From Desmodus rotundus (Eukaryota; Chordata; Mammalia; Chiroptera; Phyllostomidae), in the NCBI RefSeq assembly GCF_022682495.2, contig NC_071389.1, positions 12,949,199 through 13,013,198 on the forward strand: a stretch of DNA of 64,000 nt, in the 5' to 3' direction. The translations under genes and the position numbers were made by a program. Below, piece after piece: positions 46,216 to 56,379 of the stretch (position 1 is the first letter of the stretch; each line of letters begins with the position of its first letter). A model generated the notes under the pieces. The model saw nothing but the letters and a program-made list of their open reading frames with translations. It was not told the origin of the DNA and did no database searches.

Positions 46216-47570
46216 AAATGACCCAAACCCGGGCCAGGCCCTCGATGAGCCCGCAGTCTGGCTGAAGAGCTCACACGTACACCCAAGCAGGCATGAAGGC
46301 TGGACTCAGCGTTCTAATGCGGGTCCAAAGTGACGCGGGGCCCCAGGAGCTGCTGGGGTCACATCGGGATGGGAAGATCGGAGCTCTTGATGGCCCTCAC
46401 ATCCAGATGATTGAGGTGTCGAGCGAGTCCTGTCAAATGTGAATCTGTCAAACCTGCTTTTGTCAATTAATACCAAAGGCACAGTGCTGAGAAACTTCGG
46501 TGTTTGAAATCATGTCGGTGAGACTGAAACACGCCCAGGGGGTCAGAGCCAGATTTGACAGAGAAGCAGCCTGGATTACCCACCCAGGCGCAGAGCCTCA
46601 GGTAAGGGATTTTGGGACACAACAGCCTATTTATCTTAACTTTGTGGTACCTAAGAAAACAGGACCATGAGCCCACTTCTCAGCCCAAGCCAGATGTCCC
46701 CTTTCCACACAGCCAGGTTTGCTTTGACCCTGCTTCATTTCAACATCACCTAAATTCCATTCTTCCTCCAAATCCTAGAATAACCCTGTTTTTTCCTTTA
46801 CTCGTGAGACACCCCATGGGTCCTCTGGGTGCTTGCTGAATCAAGTTAATAAACCCAACTTTGTTAAACTACACCTGTATCCCTGGTGGTCTCTATCAGA
46901 TTGACTTTATCATAAAAGTCAATTTACCCGTGTGCTCAGATTCAAACGCAAACTAAACGCAGAATCAAACCAGCTCAGTACGACTTTAAAAATTTCAGTT
47001 AACCATCAGTCATTGGAAAGTCTCGGGAAGAGGCACACGGGACTAAGATTGATCTTCCCAGATGCATGGGGTCGCCCCCCGGACAACCTGTTAAACCCGC
47101 ACGGCATATGCCCACTTCTGTCTCGGTAGACTGAGGCGAGGTACTTAATAGACTGCCCATTTCCTCATGTGAAGTGATACCACCGGGCGCCATACAGGAC
47201 CACTGTCTCCCAACGGCAGCCACCCAGCCTTCTCTTTTGTTTTCTTTCCTCTGGGTGGTGCAAGGACTCCGGGGTGTAACTTTTGGGTGGGGCGCTGACT
47301 CAGCTGCGGGCGGGCTTCTAGGGTGTCTCAATTCCCCGCTTCATCCTCTTTTCGCTTTGCAGCCGGGCACGCTGCGGCTCAAGAGGACAGCTTCCGCGAA
47401 GCGGAGACGCTGCCTGGGCTATACCCCCAATCCACGCGGAAGGCACGAGCGGGGACCGAGGAAAACCAAAGCCCGTCACGGGTTAAAACCATAAAGTTGC
47501 AGAGCACCCCCCCGCTCGAAGCCTAGAGAGACCCTGCCCCTCTAACCTAGCCCCCCTCTACTCCCAATTT
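46216..47570. other. intergenic, upstream of the 47.6-kb CpG island
   Basis: No gene recognised. About 46800-46930 (AATAAA within 'gttaataaacccaacttt', then 'ccctggtggtctctatcag') resembles the 3' part of a retroviral LTR, but no 5' end was identified. Sequence becomes GC-rich after about 47340, leading into the island. Confidence 0.4.
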
Positions 47571-48330
47571 CCGGACAGGGAGAGACTTCCGGTTCCGGCG
47601 ATGGGCTACAAATCTCTGCACACGGGCGGTGGGCTCCCTTTCTCGGAGCCGGTGGTGGGGCCTGTGCTGTGGTGGTGAGCTGCCCCTGTCCCGTTCCTCC
47701 GCCCCCGGAGTGGTGGATACGCAGGTGACCGCCGCGGCCGCCTCCTTGCCCCGTGCGCGGTGTGCTGGGAGCGGGGGACCCTCGCGTCGGCCGGCCTTGG
47801 CAGTCGGGAGGCCCTGGCCTGGGGGGGCCGCCGGCTGCTCCGCGTGGCGGGACGTTGGGCCTCACTTCAGCGGAGGAGGAGCGGGTGTCCGCGCGGATCC
47901 TGAGAAGCGCGTTTTCCGGCCGGGCCTCGTTTCTCGGAGCCGCGCCCATGTTGGTGGGAGGAGTCGGGCTCGGCTCCCCGCCCTAGACGCCGAGGGTTTT
48001 TATTCGGCGGAGTGGTTCCGCCGCTCTCTATCCTTGTGACCTTGGGCACGTCCCCTCTCCCCGAGCCTCCGTTTGCGTGTGTGTGCCTGGAAGTAACCGT
48101 AACTGCCCTACTGGGTTGTCGGGAGGGTTGGGCGAGGGAAAGCCGCCGCGGGCCGTCTGGCCTGTAAAAGGCAAACGGTGGCGGCGGCGGCTGTGGAGAG
48201 TCGTGTCTATAGAGTTTCACCCGAGTGCCTGAGAGGAACGCGGAGCGGATGCTGTGACAGGCGCGGCGCAGCGCCGGCTGGAAATGGTGCTCGGGAAACG
48301 GGTTAGGAAGTGGTGCGCACAAGCCCTGTG
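47570..48330 (+). promoter_or_regulatory. CpG island promoter with tandem ETS-type motifs
   Basis: Strongly CpG-rich block with ACTTCCGGTTCCGG at 47586-47599: two adjacent CCGGAA-type ETS (GABPA/ELK-like) sites of the kind found at TATA-less starts. It lies about 2.3 kb before the SCAN-domain coding exon on the plus strand and is the best candidate promoter for it. Possible donors for a non-coding first exon are gtgagc at 47675 and gtgacc at 47725. Transcription direction cannot be proved from sequence. Confidence 0.6.
47605..47674 (+). other. candidate non-coding first exon of the SCAN-domain gene
   Basis: Sequence between the ETS motifs and the donor-like ggtg|gtgagc. A phase-free 5' UTR exon here would join to the acceptor at 50620. 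This is inference from spacing and splice motifs only; the alternative donor at 47725 is nearly as good. Confidence 0.3.
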
Positions 48331-50570
48331 TCTCCTGGTCGCCTGACGCTGCTGAGATTCGTTAGCGGGGTCCATCTTTCGAAACCAGCCTCGACGGTGG
48401 GGACTTCAGAAGCCGAGGTTGTAAAGCCCTCGGTGCCGAAAACTAAAGTCACTGAAACGGTGTTTTCCTGAGTGGGTTAGGGGTTTTTCACTCAGGTTTT
48501 CTCCCTCTTGAGTTACGAAAACGATACCGAGAGACGTACAATGAAAAACGTTTCCCTCTGCTGTTCCTGCCCCTTGATGTTGAGTTTCAAACTCAAATGC
48601 AGTTGAGTTTCTTTGATAACCGTCCGGGCTTTGTTTGTGGCTGGATCAGGTCATACAAGCTCGTGTATGTGTGTTTTGGATTTCCTCGAACGGGGCGGTA
48701 CTGCGGTGTTGGTGTGCACCTTGGACGTCTGCACGTGTGTCGCACGCACAGGCCTGCTGCGTTCTTTCCGAGGCCGCAGCGTCCCGCTGGGTGGCTGGCA
48801 GCCCTTAATGTAATTCTCCTGTGCACGGTCACGGCAGTTCCCACATTTTGCTTTCCCACGCACAGTGTTTCGTCCACCTCTCCTTGACTAAATATTTTCT
48901 TTTCTCCAAAGCAGCCCTGAGTTAGGACAATATTTTGCTTTTGTCTTCACCACTCTAGTTAGTAACATCTTATTTTGGGGGGTGGGCACGCTTTTTATTT
49001 GGTAATATGAGAATTGCTGTGCTCCGAGAGTATTCAAGCTACAGGGTCTAGGGTCAATTCGAGAGTCCTAGAAGATGGGTCAGGGTAGCTTTAGGGAGCA
49101 GGTGACGGGGAGGGAGAACTAGTTAGTGTGGGGCAGCCGGTCAGTGGTGGTGGTGGTTGGCCCCTTGTCAGTTGTTCCTCGGGAAACAGTGGAGGCCCTG
49201 GAGTGGGAGTAGTTTTAAATGTCACCACTTCTGTGTAGATACGGAGGAATTCGCTCCTGGGGAAGGGTAGTTAATGAAAGAAGATGGTCTCTGAAAACCA
49301 CCTCATGGGGGTTGTACTTTGATTGGACATACCCTGATGTGGAAGTAAGTGTAGTCATTACTGTCACTTGAGTTTCCCCTCCGCTCCTTTAAAAAAAAAA
49401 TGATAAATTGACATAGGGTGTGGTTTTCCTGCAAATGTCCTCTCTTCTGGACTGGGGCCCTCGCCCAAATGGAGCGAAGCCCTTTTTTTTCCTGGCGTGT
49501 TACCAGGGTTCGGTTTGCCCACCCTTTTCTCCGCGCTACAGCTGCTCTGCGAGTCCTGGAGCCGTCAGCCATCCAGAGACACTGAGAAGTTCGATTTCCC
49601 AGACACGGACTGGAGTAGCTTAGGATCCTGATTTTAACAGAGCCTTTGGGCTTTTCTTTCTTAATTTCCTCTCTCTTTTTCTTTCTTCCTTTTGTCCTAC
49701 CCTGATGGTGGCTCCTAAAGTGACACTTGCTGTGTCAAGAAAGAGGTGGGGGTAGGTAGAAAAGACAGTGAAGTAGATGGATATGAACAAACCTTTTTCT
49801 CCTCCATTTTAGCGCCTCTTTGTAATTTGCTTTTGTACATCTCAGATGCTCCATAAAAATGGTTGGAGGAAACAAATGCCCATGATTTTAACGGTTTTTC
49901 CCCTCTACACATCATTTGCATATACAAATCGTTTGTGTGTGTGTGGTTTTTTAGCACAATGTAAAATATTTTGTAATGGAGGGAAGGGCAAATGGAGGAA
50001 AGATTCTCCAGCTAACAAGGGCAGTGTTCATTCTTTCTGCTGTGAGAATCTACATTTTCCATTACGATAAATCATTAACACATTTCTCAATTGTGTCGAT
50101 TGATCCAGCAAGGGGAAACCAAAATAGAATTTCTAGTAGCTTCATTAAGAAAATCTATTAGAACAGAAACAGAGTCATAGATACAGAGAACAAACAATGG
50201 TTGCCAGAAGGGAGGAGAATTAGGAGGATATATGAAAAAGGCGAAGGGATTAAGAAATGTAAATTGGTAGTTACATGGGGATGTAAAGTTCATTGTAGGG
50301 GCCATAGTCAATAATACTGTAATAACTGGTGCCTGGTAGATACTTGAATTATTGGGGGAATCACTTTGTAAATTATATAATTGTCTAACCACTATACTGT
50401 ACACCTGAAACTAATATAAAATAATACTGTGTGTCAACTGTAGTTGAAAGATAAAGCAGTCTGTATGCATCTCTGAAAAGAAAAAAAGAAACCTTTTAAG
50501 ATTGAAAAGCTAATGGAACCTGAGTCTAGACCAGATCCAGGAGGTCAAGGTGATTTTCATAGCCTTCGTG
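48330..50570. other. probable intron of the SCAN-domain gene
   Basis: No exon recognised. Includes an L1 3' UTR copy (50160-50455) shortly before the coding exon. The remainder is unique, moderately T-rich sequence; several overlapping open frames near 48593-48887 lie just beyond the island and look like chance. Confidence 0.4.
50160..50455 (+). mobile_element. L1 LINE 3' UTR fragment (copy B)
   Basis: Aligns by eye with 43416-43735: 'catagatacagagaacaaac', 'gggattaagaaatgtaaatt', 'ccactatactgtacacctga', 'aactaatataaaataatact'. Confidence 0.75.
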
Positions 50571-50652
50571 GGGTTTTTTGTTTTGTTTTTTTAATGACGA
50601 TGACTTCTCTTTCTCCGTAGGAGCCTGCGTCATCCTTTTCCAGAGTTCCAGA

Positions 50653-51105
50653 ATGGAGACTGAAGGAGACCCAGAGACCCAAAGAAATGGAGAAGTCCAG
50701 AATGCTGAAATGATGTCAGCATCAGATGAGGTGGTGGCTGAGGAGCCAGAAGATGTCCTAATAGCAGCTCCCCAGGCCCAGCTTCCGCAAGAGCCTTCTG
50801 GGCGTCCACCAAAGAGCCTTGCTGAAGGTTGTGTTGAAGATGTTGAGACCGTGCCAAGAGCGAGTCCTCTCAACCCTGCAGTCTTCAGGCAGATGTTCAG
50901 AAAGTTCCGCTACCAGGATGCGCGCGGGCCCAGGGATGTCCTCAGACATCTGCTGGTGCTTGCTAGGCTGTGGCTGAGACCTGATATTCACACAAAGGAG
51001 CAGATCGTGGAAATGCTGGTGCAGGAGCAATTCCAGGCGGTCCTGCCTGAGGAGCTGAAAGCTCAGGTGCAGAAATGTCAGCCCGGGGCCAGATTCACTG
51101 GCTGA
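50653..51105 (+). CDS. SCAN-domain-only protein (SCAND-like), 150 residues
   Basis: Coding exon with acceptor ttctctttctccgtag at 50620. The start METEGDPETQ is chosen because it is the first ATG after the acceptor, with A at -3 and G at +4. Residues 1-70 are acidic and Glu/Pro-rich; residues 75-142 form a SCAN domain (NPAVFRQMFRKFRYQDARGP, then WLRPDIHTKEQIVEMLVQEQ, then VLPEELKAQVQ). SCAN domains are leucine-rich dimerisation modules, usually joined to C2H2 zinc fingers. Here the frame ends right after the domain with KCQPGARFTG and a stop, and a poly(A) signal follows, so no fingers are attached. Human SCAND1, as I recall it, is also SCAN-only, shares PDIxTKEQIVEMLVQEQ and ends RITG, so this is SCAND1-like in form but in a different location. 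The last helix of a full SCAN (the PESGEEAV region) is missing. It may act as a nuclear dimerisation partner of SCAN zinc-finger proteins; a degraded gene is the alternative. Confidence 0.75.
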   Translation: METEGDPETQRNGEVQNAEMMSASDEVVAEEPEDVLIAAPQAQLPQEPSGRPPKSLAEGCVEDVETVPRASPLNPAVFRQMFRKFRYQDARGPRDVLRHLLVLARLWLRPDIHTKEQIVEMLVQEQFQAVLPEELKAQVQKCQPGARFTG

Positions 51106-51555
51106 GTCTGGCTGCTTGCTTCTTGTTCAGCCTACAATTGAGACGTTTGGTTAAAGGTTCTCTTTGTTGCAAATTCCTACTACAGTCATGGGAAATTTGA
51201 GCCTCGGTTTTTTGTTTGAGTTTGCCTTTGACTAGTTGTAATAAGAATCTGTCAAAACCCACGTCTGGACCTCCTTTTGCCTGAGGCCGTTCTGTTTCCT
51301 GGGACTCTGAACTCCAGGAGTTTCTCTGCCCTCTTGTTAGGACAATCAGCCTGCTGCTTGTTTTTGTTCCGCTGAATGTCTCCTTTTTTGCACTTTGTGA
51401 CATCCTTTAATATATTGTTTATATGTATCCAAAGAGGTTTTTGCTTTAACTTTCAGAATTCTTTATTCTTGCTGTTGTGGCATATGAGTGGGAGCTTCTG
51501 TAACCCCACCAGTAACTCATTTGGGATGTCCTTGAAATATTAAAGTTTGGTTCTT

Positions 51556-51561
51556 AATAAA
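51556..51561 (+). terminator. poly(A) signal downstream of the SCAN-domain exon
   Basis: AATAAA about 450 bases after the stop codon, followed by a GT-rich 'atgttctgtggtaattt'. It gives the SCAN gene a plausible single terminal exon of about 960 bases (50621 to about 51580). Confidence 0.6.
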
Positions 51562-52106
51562 ATGTTCTGTGGTAATTTACCAGTACAGCTTTTAGTAGTC
51601 AGCATTGGAGATAGATAATGATCAGGAATAGTAGAGCTAGAGATAAGAACTAAGACTACAGCATTTACTGAGCTGGGAAATAAAAACGGGCCTGGCCTTT
51701 GTTTTCAAAGCCAGAAGTAAATTGGGCAAAGTGGGGTCATAAGGGCTAAGTAACTCTTACGCAGAGCTGTTCGATGTGCTCTTTCTCCATTTCCATCACC
51801 TTTGCTCTACAGCTTGGCTTCCTGAAGCTGTGTGACAGTCATGTCCTGGCCTTACTGAAACAGGGCATCCTGGCTTTGTGTGTGTGGACACCTGTACTGT
51901 GGCTGACAGCTGAGACAGAGCAGTAACTGTGGTTGTGGCAGAGCAGACAGCAGCTGCTTTCCCAGTTTGGCCCAGTCTGAGGAGCCTTTTTGCCTCTGGC
52001 CTGGCTCTCAGATGTATAGGTCTGCTCTGGTAACAAACTTGGTGCTAGTAATTCACAACTAATCTTTTACGGGTTAGGGGTGATTAGCTCCATGCTGCTG
52101 TTTTTG

Positions 52107-52305
52107 TTTTTAAATATTTTATTTAGAGAGAGGAGAAGGGAGGGAGAACGGAAGAGAAACATTGGTGTGAGAGACATTAATCGGTTGCCTCTCGCATGTG
52201 CCTGGACCGGGGACTGAACCTGCATGCAATCCAGGCATGTGTCCTGACCAGGAATCGAACCAGTGACATTTAGCTCCGGGACAACACCCAACCAACTGAG
52301 TATTG
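52107..52305 (-). mobile_element. VES-type SINE
   Basis: Inverted and diverged: 'aaatattttatttagagaga', 'agagaaacattggtgtgaga', 'ggcatgtgtcctgaccagga', then the decayed head 'caaccaactgag'. Confidence 0.8.
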
Positions 52306-52734
52306 TTGCTAGTATTTGTTTAGTAATTCTTGTGCCTTTGGGACCATTCTAGATACTAGAATACAAATAACAAATATGTAAAAAGCAAAGAAGAGCAAAT
52401 AGCCATGTTAGGTAGGTAACAGTTGAACTTGAGTAGGAGATCGATAGAAGCATGGGAATACAAAAGCCTTTGTAATGTTTGAACATAAAGACAAGTAAAC
52501 GATGCCTCCTATTAACTAGATTAAGCTTTTCTTAATTCTAGGAGATTTAACATTGGGAAAGGAGTTGGTAATGCTGAAAGGGTTCTAGGTATTTACTTTG
52601 GTCTACAGGAATCAGGAACTCCTGGTGTTAAGGAATTTCCTGTCCTGCACCAGTTTTTTAGCTGTTTCAATGACCTAGAATTTTGCATGCAAGTAAATGG
52701 GTTTCATGGCAAGACAGCTGAGGTTTCCTGAATT

Positions 52735-52945
52735 GAGTTAACCTAGCACACATTTTGTTCGACTGGCACTTTGGGGCCAGATAATTTTTTGTGGGGGTTG
52801 TCCTATATGTTAGAGGAATTTTAGCATCCCTAGCCTCTACCCACTAGATGATAGGTAGTAGCAGCCCCCCTAAATGTGACAACCAAAAATATCTGCAGAC
52901 AATGCTAAGTGTCCCCTTAAGGCAAATTTGCTCCTGGTTAAGAAC
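52735..52945 (+). mobile_element. hAT-type (MER58-like) remnant
   Basis: Landmarks 'gggggttgtcctatatgtta', 'tagcatccctagcctctacc', 'gtgacaaccaaaaatatctg' and 'ctcctggttaagaaccattg' in the expected order. Confidence 0.6.
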
Positions 52946-53228
52946 CATTGATTAAATAGAGTTCCTCAGAGACCTGCTGCAAATAAGCAACATGGCCAGT
53001 AAGTAGTGGAGCTAAAATCTGAGCCTTGGATTTCTGGTCTTGGGCTTTTTTCATCAGGTATGGAAATGTTAGATTAAGCGTCTCTTGAGAACTTCCCGTG
53101 TGCAAAATGTTTTTTATTTTCATCAAACTGAAAATAACATCTCAGATTTATTTGATACAGAAAAAGTATGAAAATAAAACCAAATATGGTACATAAACTC
53201 ACTTTCTAGGTAACTGCAGTTGACATTT

Positions 53229-53417
53229 TTTAAAAGATTTTTTAAAACTTTTAGAAGCATCAGTGTGTGAGAGCTACATCGATTGGTTGTCTCTTGCACG
53301 CCCAGAGCTTGGGACCTGGCCCACAACCCAGGCATGTGCCCTGACTGGGAATTGAACTGGTAGCCTTTTTAGGTTCATAGGCCAGCACTCAATCCACTGA
53401 GCTACACTAGCCAGGGT
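53229..53417 (-). mobile_element. VES-type SINE, diverged
   Basis: Inverted: 'aaaagattttttaaaac', 'ggacctggcccacaacccag', 'gggaattgaactggtagcc' and head 'gctacactagccaggg'. The flanks ttgacatttttta and ttgatctttttta are an imperfect target duplication. Confidence 0.85.
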
Positions 53418-54599
53418 GCTATTGATCTTTTTTAAGATAAGGTATATTTGCATGTGGATAGAAAAGTCGAACAGTATAGAAGGGCATAAGAGGAAAATTT
53501 AAAGGCTATCTTTTAGCAGCTGCAGAGTAGTTCCTTCTATGGCTAATATCAATACCTTAGATGCAAAGTAGAATATTTAGGTATGGAGTCAACCTCCAAA
53601 GCATAAGTGAAGTTTAGAGAGGGAAGTAACAGAGCCAAGACTCAATCCCCGTGTTCTAAAACCAGAACTGGTACGACTCACAACTGTCCAGCACTGCCTC
53701 CCAGCAACTGGTGTGGTACCAGCTCTGTCCTATGGAAGTGAATTTACAGATGAGATTGCTTGCCCTAAACCCAGGAAGAAGAGAAGCTGGAGTTCACCTC
53801 CATTTCATTCGGCTTTAGCCTCATGCCCTTGCCCCAGGGTCACACTGTCTGGATTGAGAACCTTCCATTGTTTGAAGGGCTCTGGGGATTTGGAGTACAG
53901 TAGTTTCCCAGCTCTCTTGACACTCCCTCAGATGATTCCTATGCTTTCTCTACTCAGTGGACACTACCCAGTTACCACCATTGTCATTGTCATTGTCATT
54001 TCATGAGTTGATACAAATCCCAATTCTAAAACACTGACAACTTCAGTCCTGCGAGTGATGGGGAAGGGAGAGGACAATGTGGAGGAGCCAGAGGAAAGTA
54101 TTTCTGAAATGTCTCATGTTTAATTTTCCCTTTGTGAATATCTTGACTCTGAATTCCACAAAAGAATAATTTCATCTAGTTCTTGAGAAATGCTCCCGCC
54201 AGATGGCTGCTGGTGAAAATCAGTTGGGACCACAGAGGAATATGAGATTGCCAGCAACTGGCTGGTGCCATGGAAAAATGTCATCTGTTGGGCAGCTACT
54301 CCCTGAGCAGTGAGTGGGTGACAGGCCAAGTCCAGGAGGGGTGGGGGCCGTGGTGGTGGCAGCTGGAGAAGTCAAGTGTAAACTGGCCTTCCCAGGAGCA
54401 TCATGTGTGGTCAGTTTCCACAGGCCACTCAGTACAATGCACTTGGCAATGACAACTATTTTGCTGAACTTTTCCCACCCACTGTCATGCATTTATTGGA
54501 CATTTTTCCTTGGCCTGGAATGCCCCTCCCCCATTCTTGCCAGCCTACTCCTATTCATTCTTTATTATGCAGTGGACATGGCCACCTTCCTGAAGCTTT

Positions 54600-54763
54600 T
54601 TTAAAAAATTGATTTAGAAGAAAGGAGAGAGAGAAACATGGATCTGTTTCACTTATTTATGCATTCACTGGTTGATTCTTGTATGTGTCCTGACTGGGGA
54701 TCAAACCCACAACCTTGGTGTATCAGGACGATGCTCAAACCAACTGAACTATTCAGTCAGGGC
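54600..54763 (-). mobile_element. VES-type SINE, strongly diverged
   Basis: Inverted: 'agagagaaacatggatctgt', 'gtcctgactggggatcaaac' and 'actattcagtcagggc'. The tail is degenerate. Confidence 0.75.
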
Positions 54764-55959
54764 TCCGAAAGGTTTTTTTTTTTTTTTGATGTCTGTCTTC
54801 GGTAGGCATCTGAAAGCCCTCCTGTGAGCTGTGATAACATGCCAGCTTTAGTTCTCATCCCTGTTCATTCAGCAAATACACATTGTGTACCCAGTGTGCC
54901 ATGCTCTGTTCTAAGTGTCCCTGTAGTGCAGCTTCTAGTTTGTGTCCCTAGGCAGGTTGTGAGCTCCATGAAGATGGAATCTCTGAGCCTCCAGCACAGG
55001 TTTTGCACAGGGCTTATCCTCAAGGAACTGTTTGATTTTTGTAGGAGACACATGGTTGCGCCTTGATTTAAGATGTTCCTTCTAGTGAACACAAATAACT
55101 AGAGTTCACAAGAGACCAGTAAGTGCTATATTAAGAAGGGGACAACCCTCCTGTGCAAGGGTTGGGGATAGCAGTAAAAGTTAAACCAAAAAAAGCTGGG
55201 TGGGGGGCAGCTTCCCTTAGGTGACTGGCTTCCCTCTCCACTCTGCACCTGATACTGCAATGAGGTGAGGATAAAAACCCTGCACTGGCTCTGCTGAAAG
55301 CTCAAGGGCCCCGTTGGTGCCTAGCAACAACCTGACCGCCCAGAACGGTGATTTTGAAGCTGGGTGTGTCTCCTAGGCAGGAAGCCACCTACACCGCCAA
55401 AGCAGCCAGGGCCTCCCCTTCACTTCCTCTGAGCCCAAACTCCACCTTCAATTGGAGCCAGTACACTTAGTGTTTTGGAGCCCTGCCTTAGAGCACAAAT
55501 GTGATGTTTCTAGCAAAGATAGCTCTAGTATCTACGAGGTGTGTGATCTCAGAGAAGTCATGTCACCTCTCTGAGCTTCAGTTTCCACACCTGTCTCATT
55601 GTTCCTGTTTTATTCCTAGCTAGGATCACCCTAGTGCAGCCTTGGAGGCACAGGAACATTCAATAAATGCAATTGCATCTGAATCTGCTTGGTTAGGGGA
55701 AGACTCAGTAAATGATTCTTCCTCAGCTGTCCCTTCAATCTTGTATTCTTCTGAGCCTTTCAAAGAACTCCATCTCCTATTTCCAAATTCTATACATAAA
55801 ATCCTGTTTTTATCGTCCCACTCCTTTCCATTCCTCTCCTTGTTGCTTATCTTATTCACAGGTGTAAGCCCCATCATTGAAAAAATTTTATACTTAAAGA
55901 ATCCCAGGTGTTTTGGTTTTTAGGTCAATACTGCTGCTATAGTTGACTTTTATTGTTTT

Positions 55960-56160
55960 TAAGATTTTATTTATTTATTTTAGAGAGAGAGAAAGGGAGA
56001 GAGGAAGGGAGGGAGAGAGACATTGATCGGTGACCTCTCACACACGCTCCAACCTCGGACCAGCCCTGCAACCCAAGCATGTGTTCTGACCAGGAATTGA
56101 ACTGGCAACCTTTGGCTTTGTCGAACAACGCTCAACCAATTGAGCTATGCTGGCCAGGGC
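55960..56160 (-). mobile_element. VES-type SINE (first of an adjacent pair)
   Basis: Inverted: 'aagattttatttatttattt', 'gagagacattgatcggtgac', 'ccaggaattgaactggcaac' and 'tgagctatgctggccagggc'. A second copy begins within about ten bases. Confidence 0.9.
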
Positions 56161-56164
56161 CTTC

Positions 56165-56379
56165 AATTTAAAAAAAAATTTTTTAAATATTTTATTTATT
56201 TATTTTTAGAGAGGGGAAGAAAGAGAGGGAGAGAAATATCAATGTGTGGTTGCCCCTCATGTACCCGCTACTAAGGACCTGGCCTGCAAACCAGGCATGT
56301 GCCCTAGACTGGGAATCGAACCAGTGACCCTTTGGTTCGAGGCTGGCACTCAATCCAACTGAGCCACACCAGCCAGGGC
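56165..56379 (-). mobile_element. VES-type SINE (second of an adjacent pair)
   Basis: Inverted: 'aaatattttatttatttatt', 'gagagaaatatcaatgtgtg', 'gggaatcgaaccagtgaccc' and 'gccacaccagccagggc'. It is less diverged than its left neighbour, and its text matches a different subfamily variant, so the pair is two insertions rather than a duplication. Confidence 0.9.

Noticed and set aside
47542..48322. Open frames of 135-151 codons in the second CpG island
   Set aside because: Same GC artefact. They run antisense to one another, and no splice pattern or recognisable domain supports translation.
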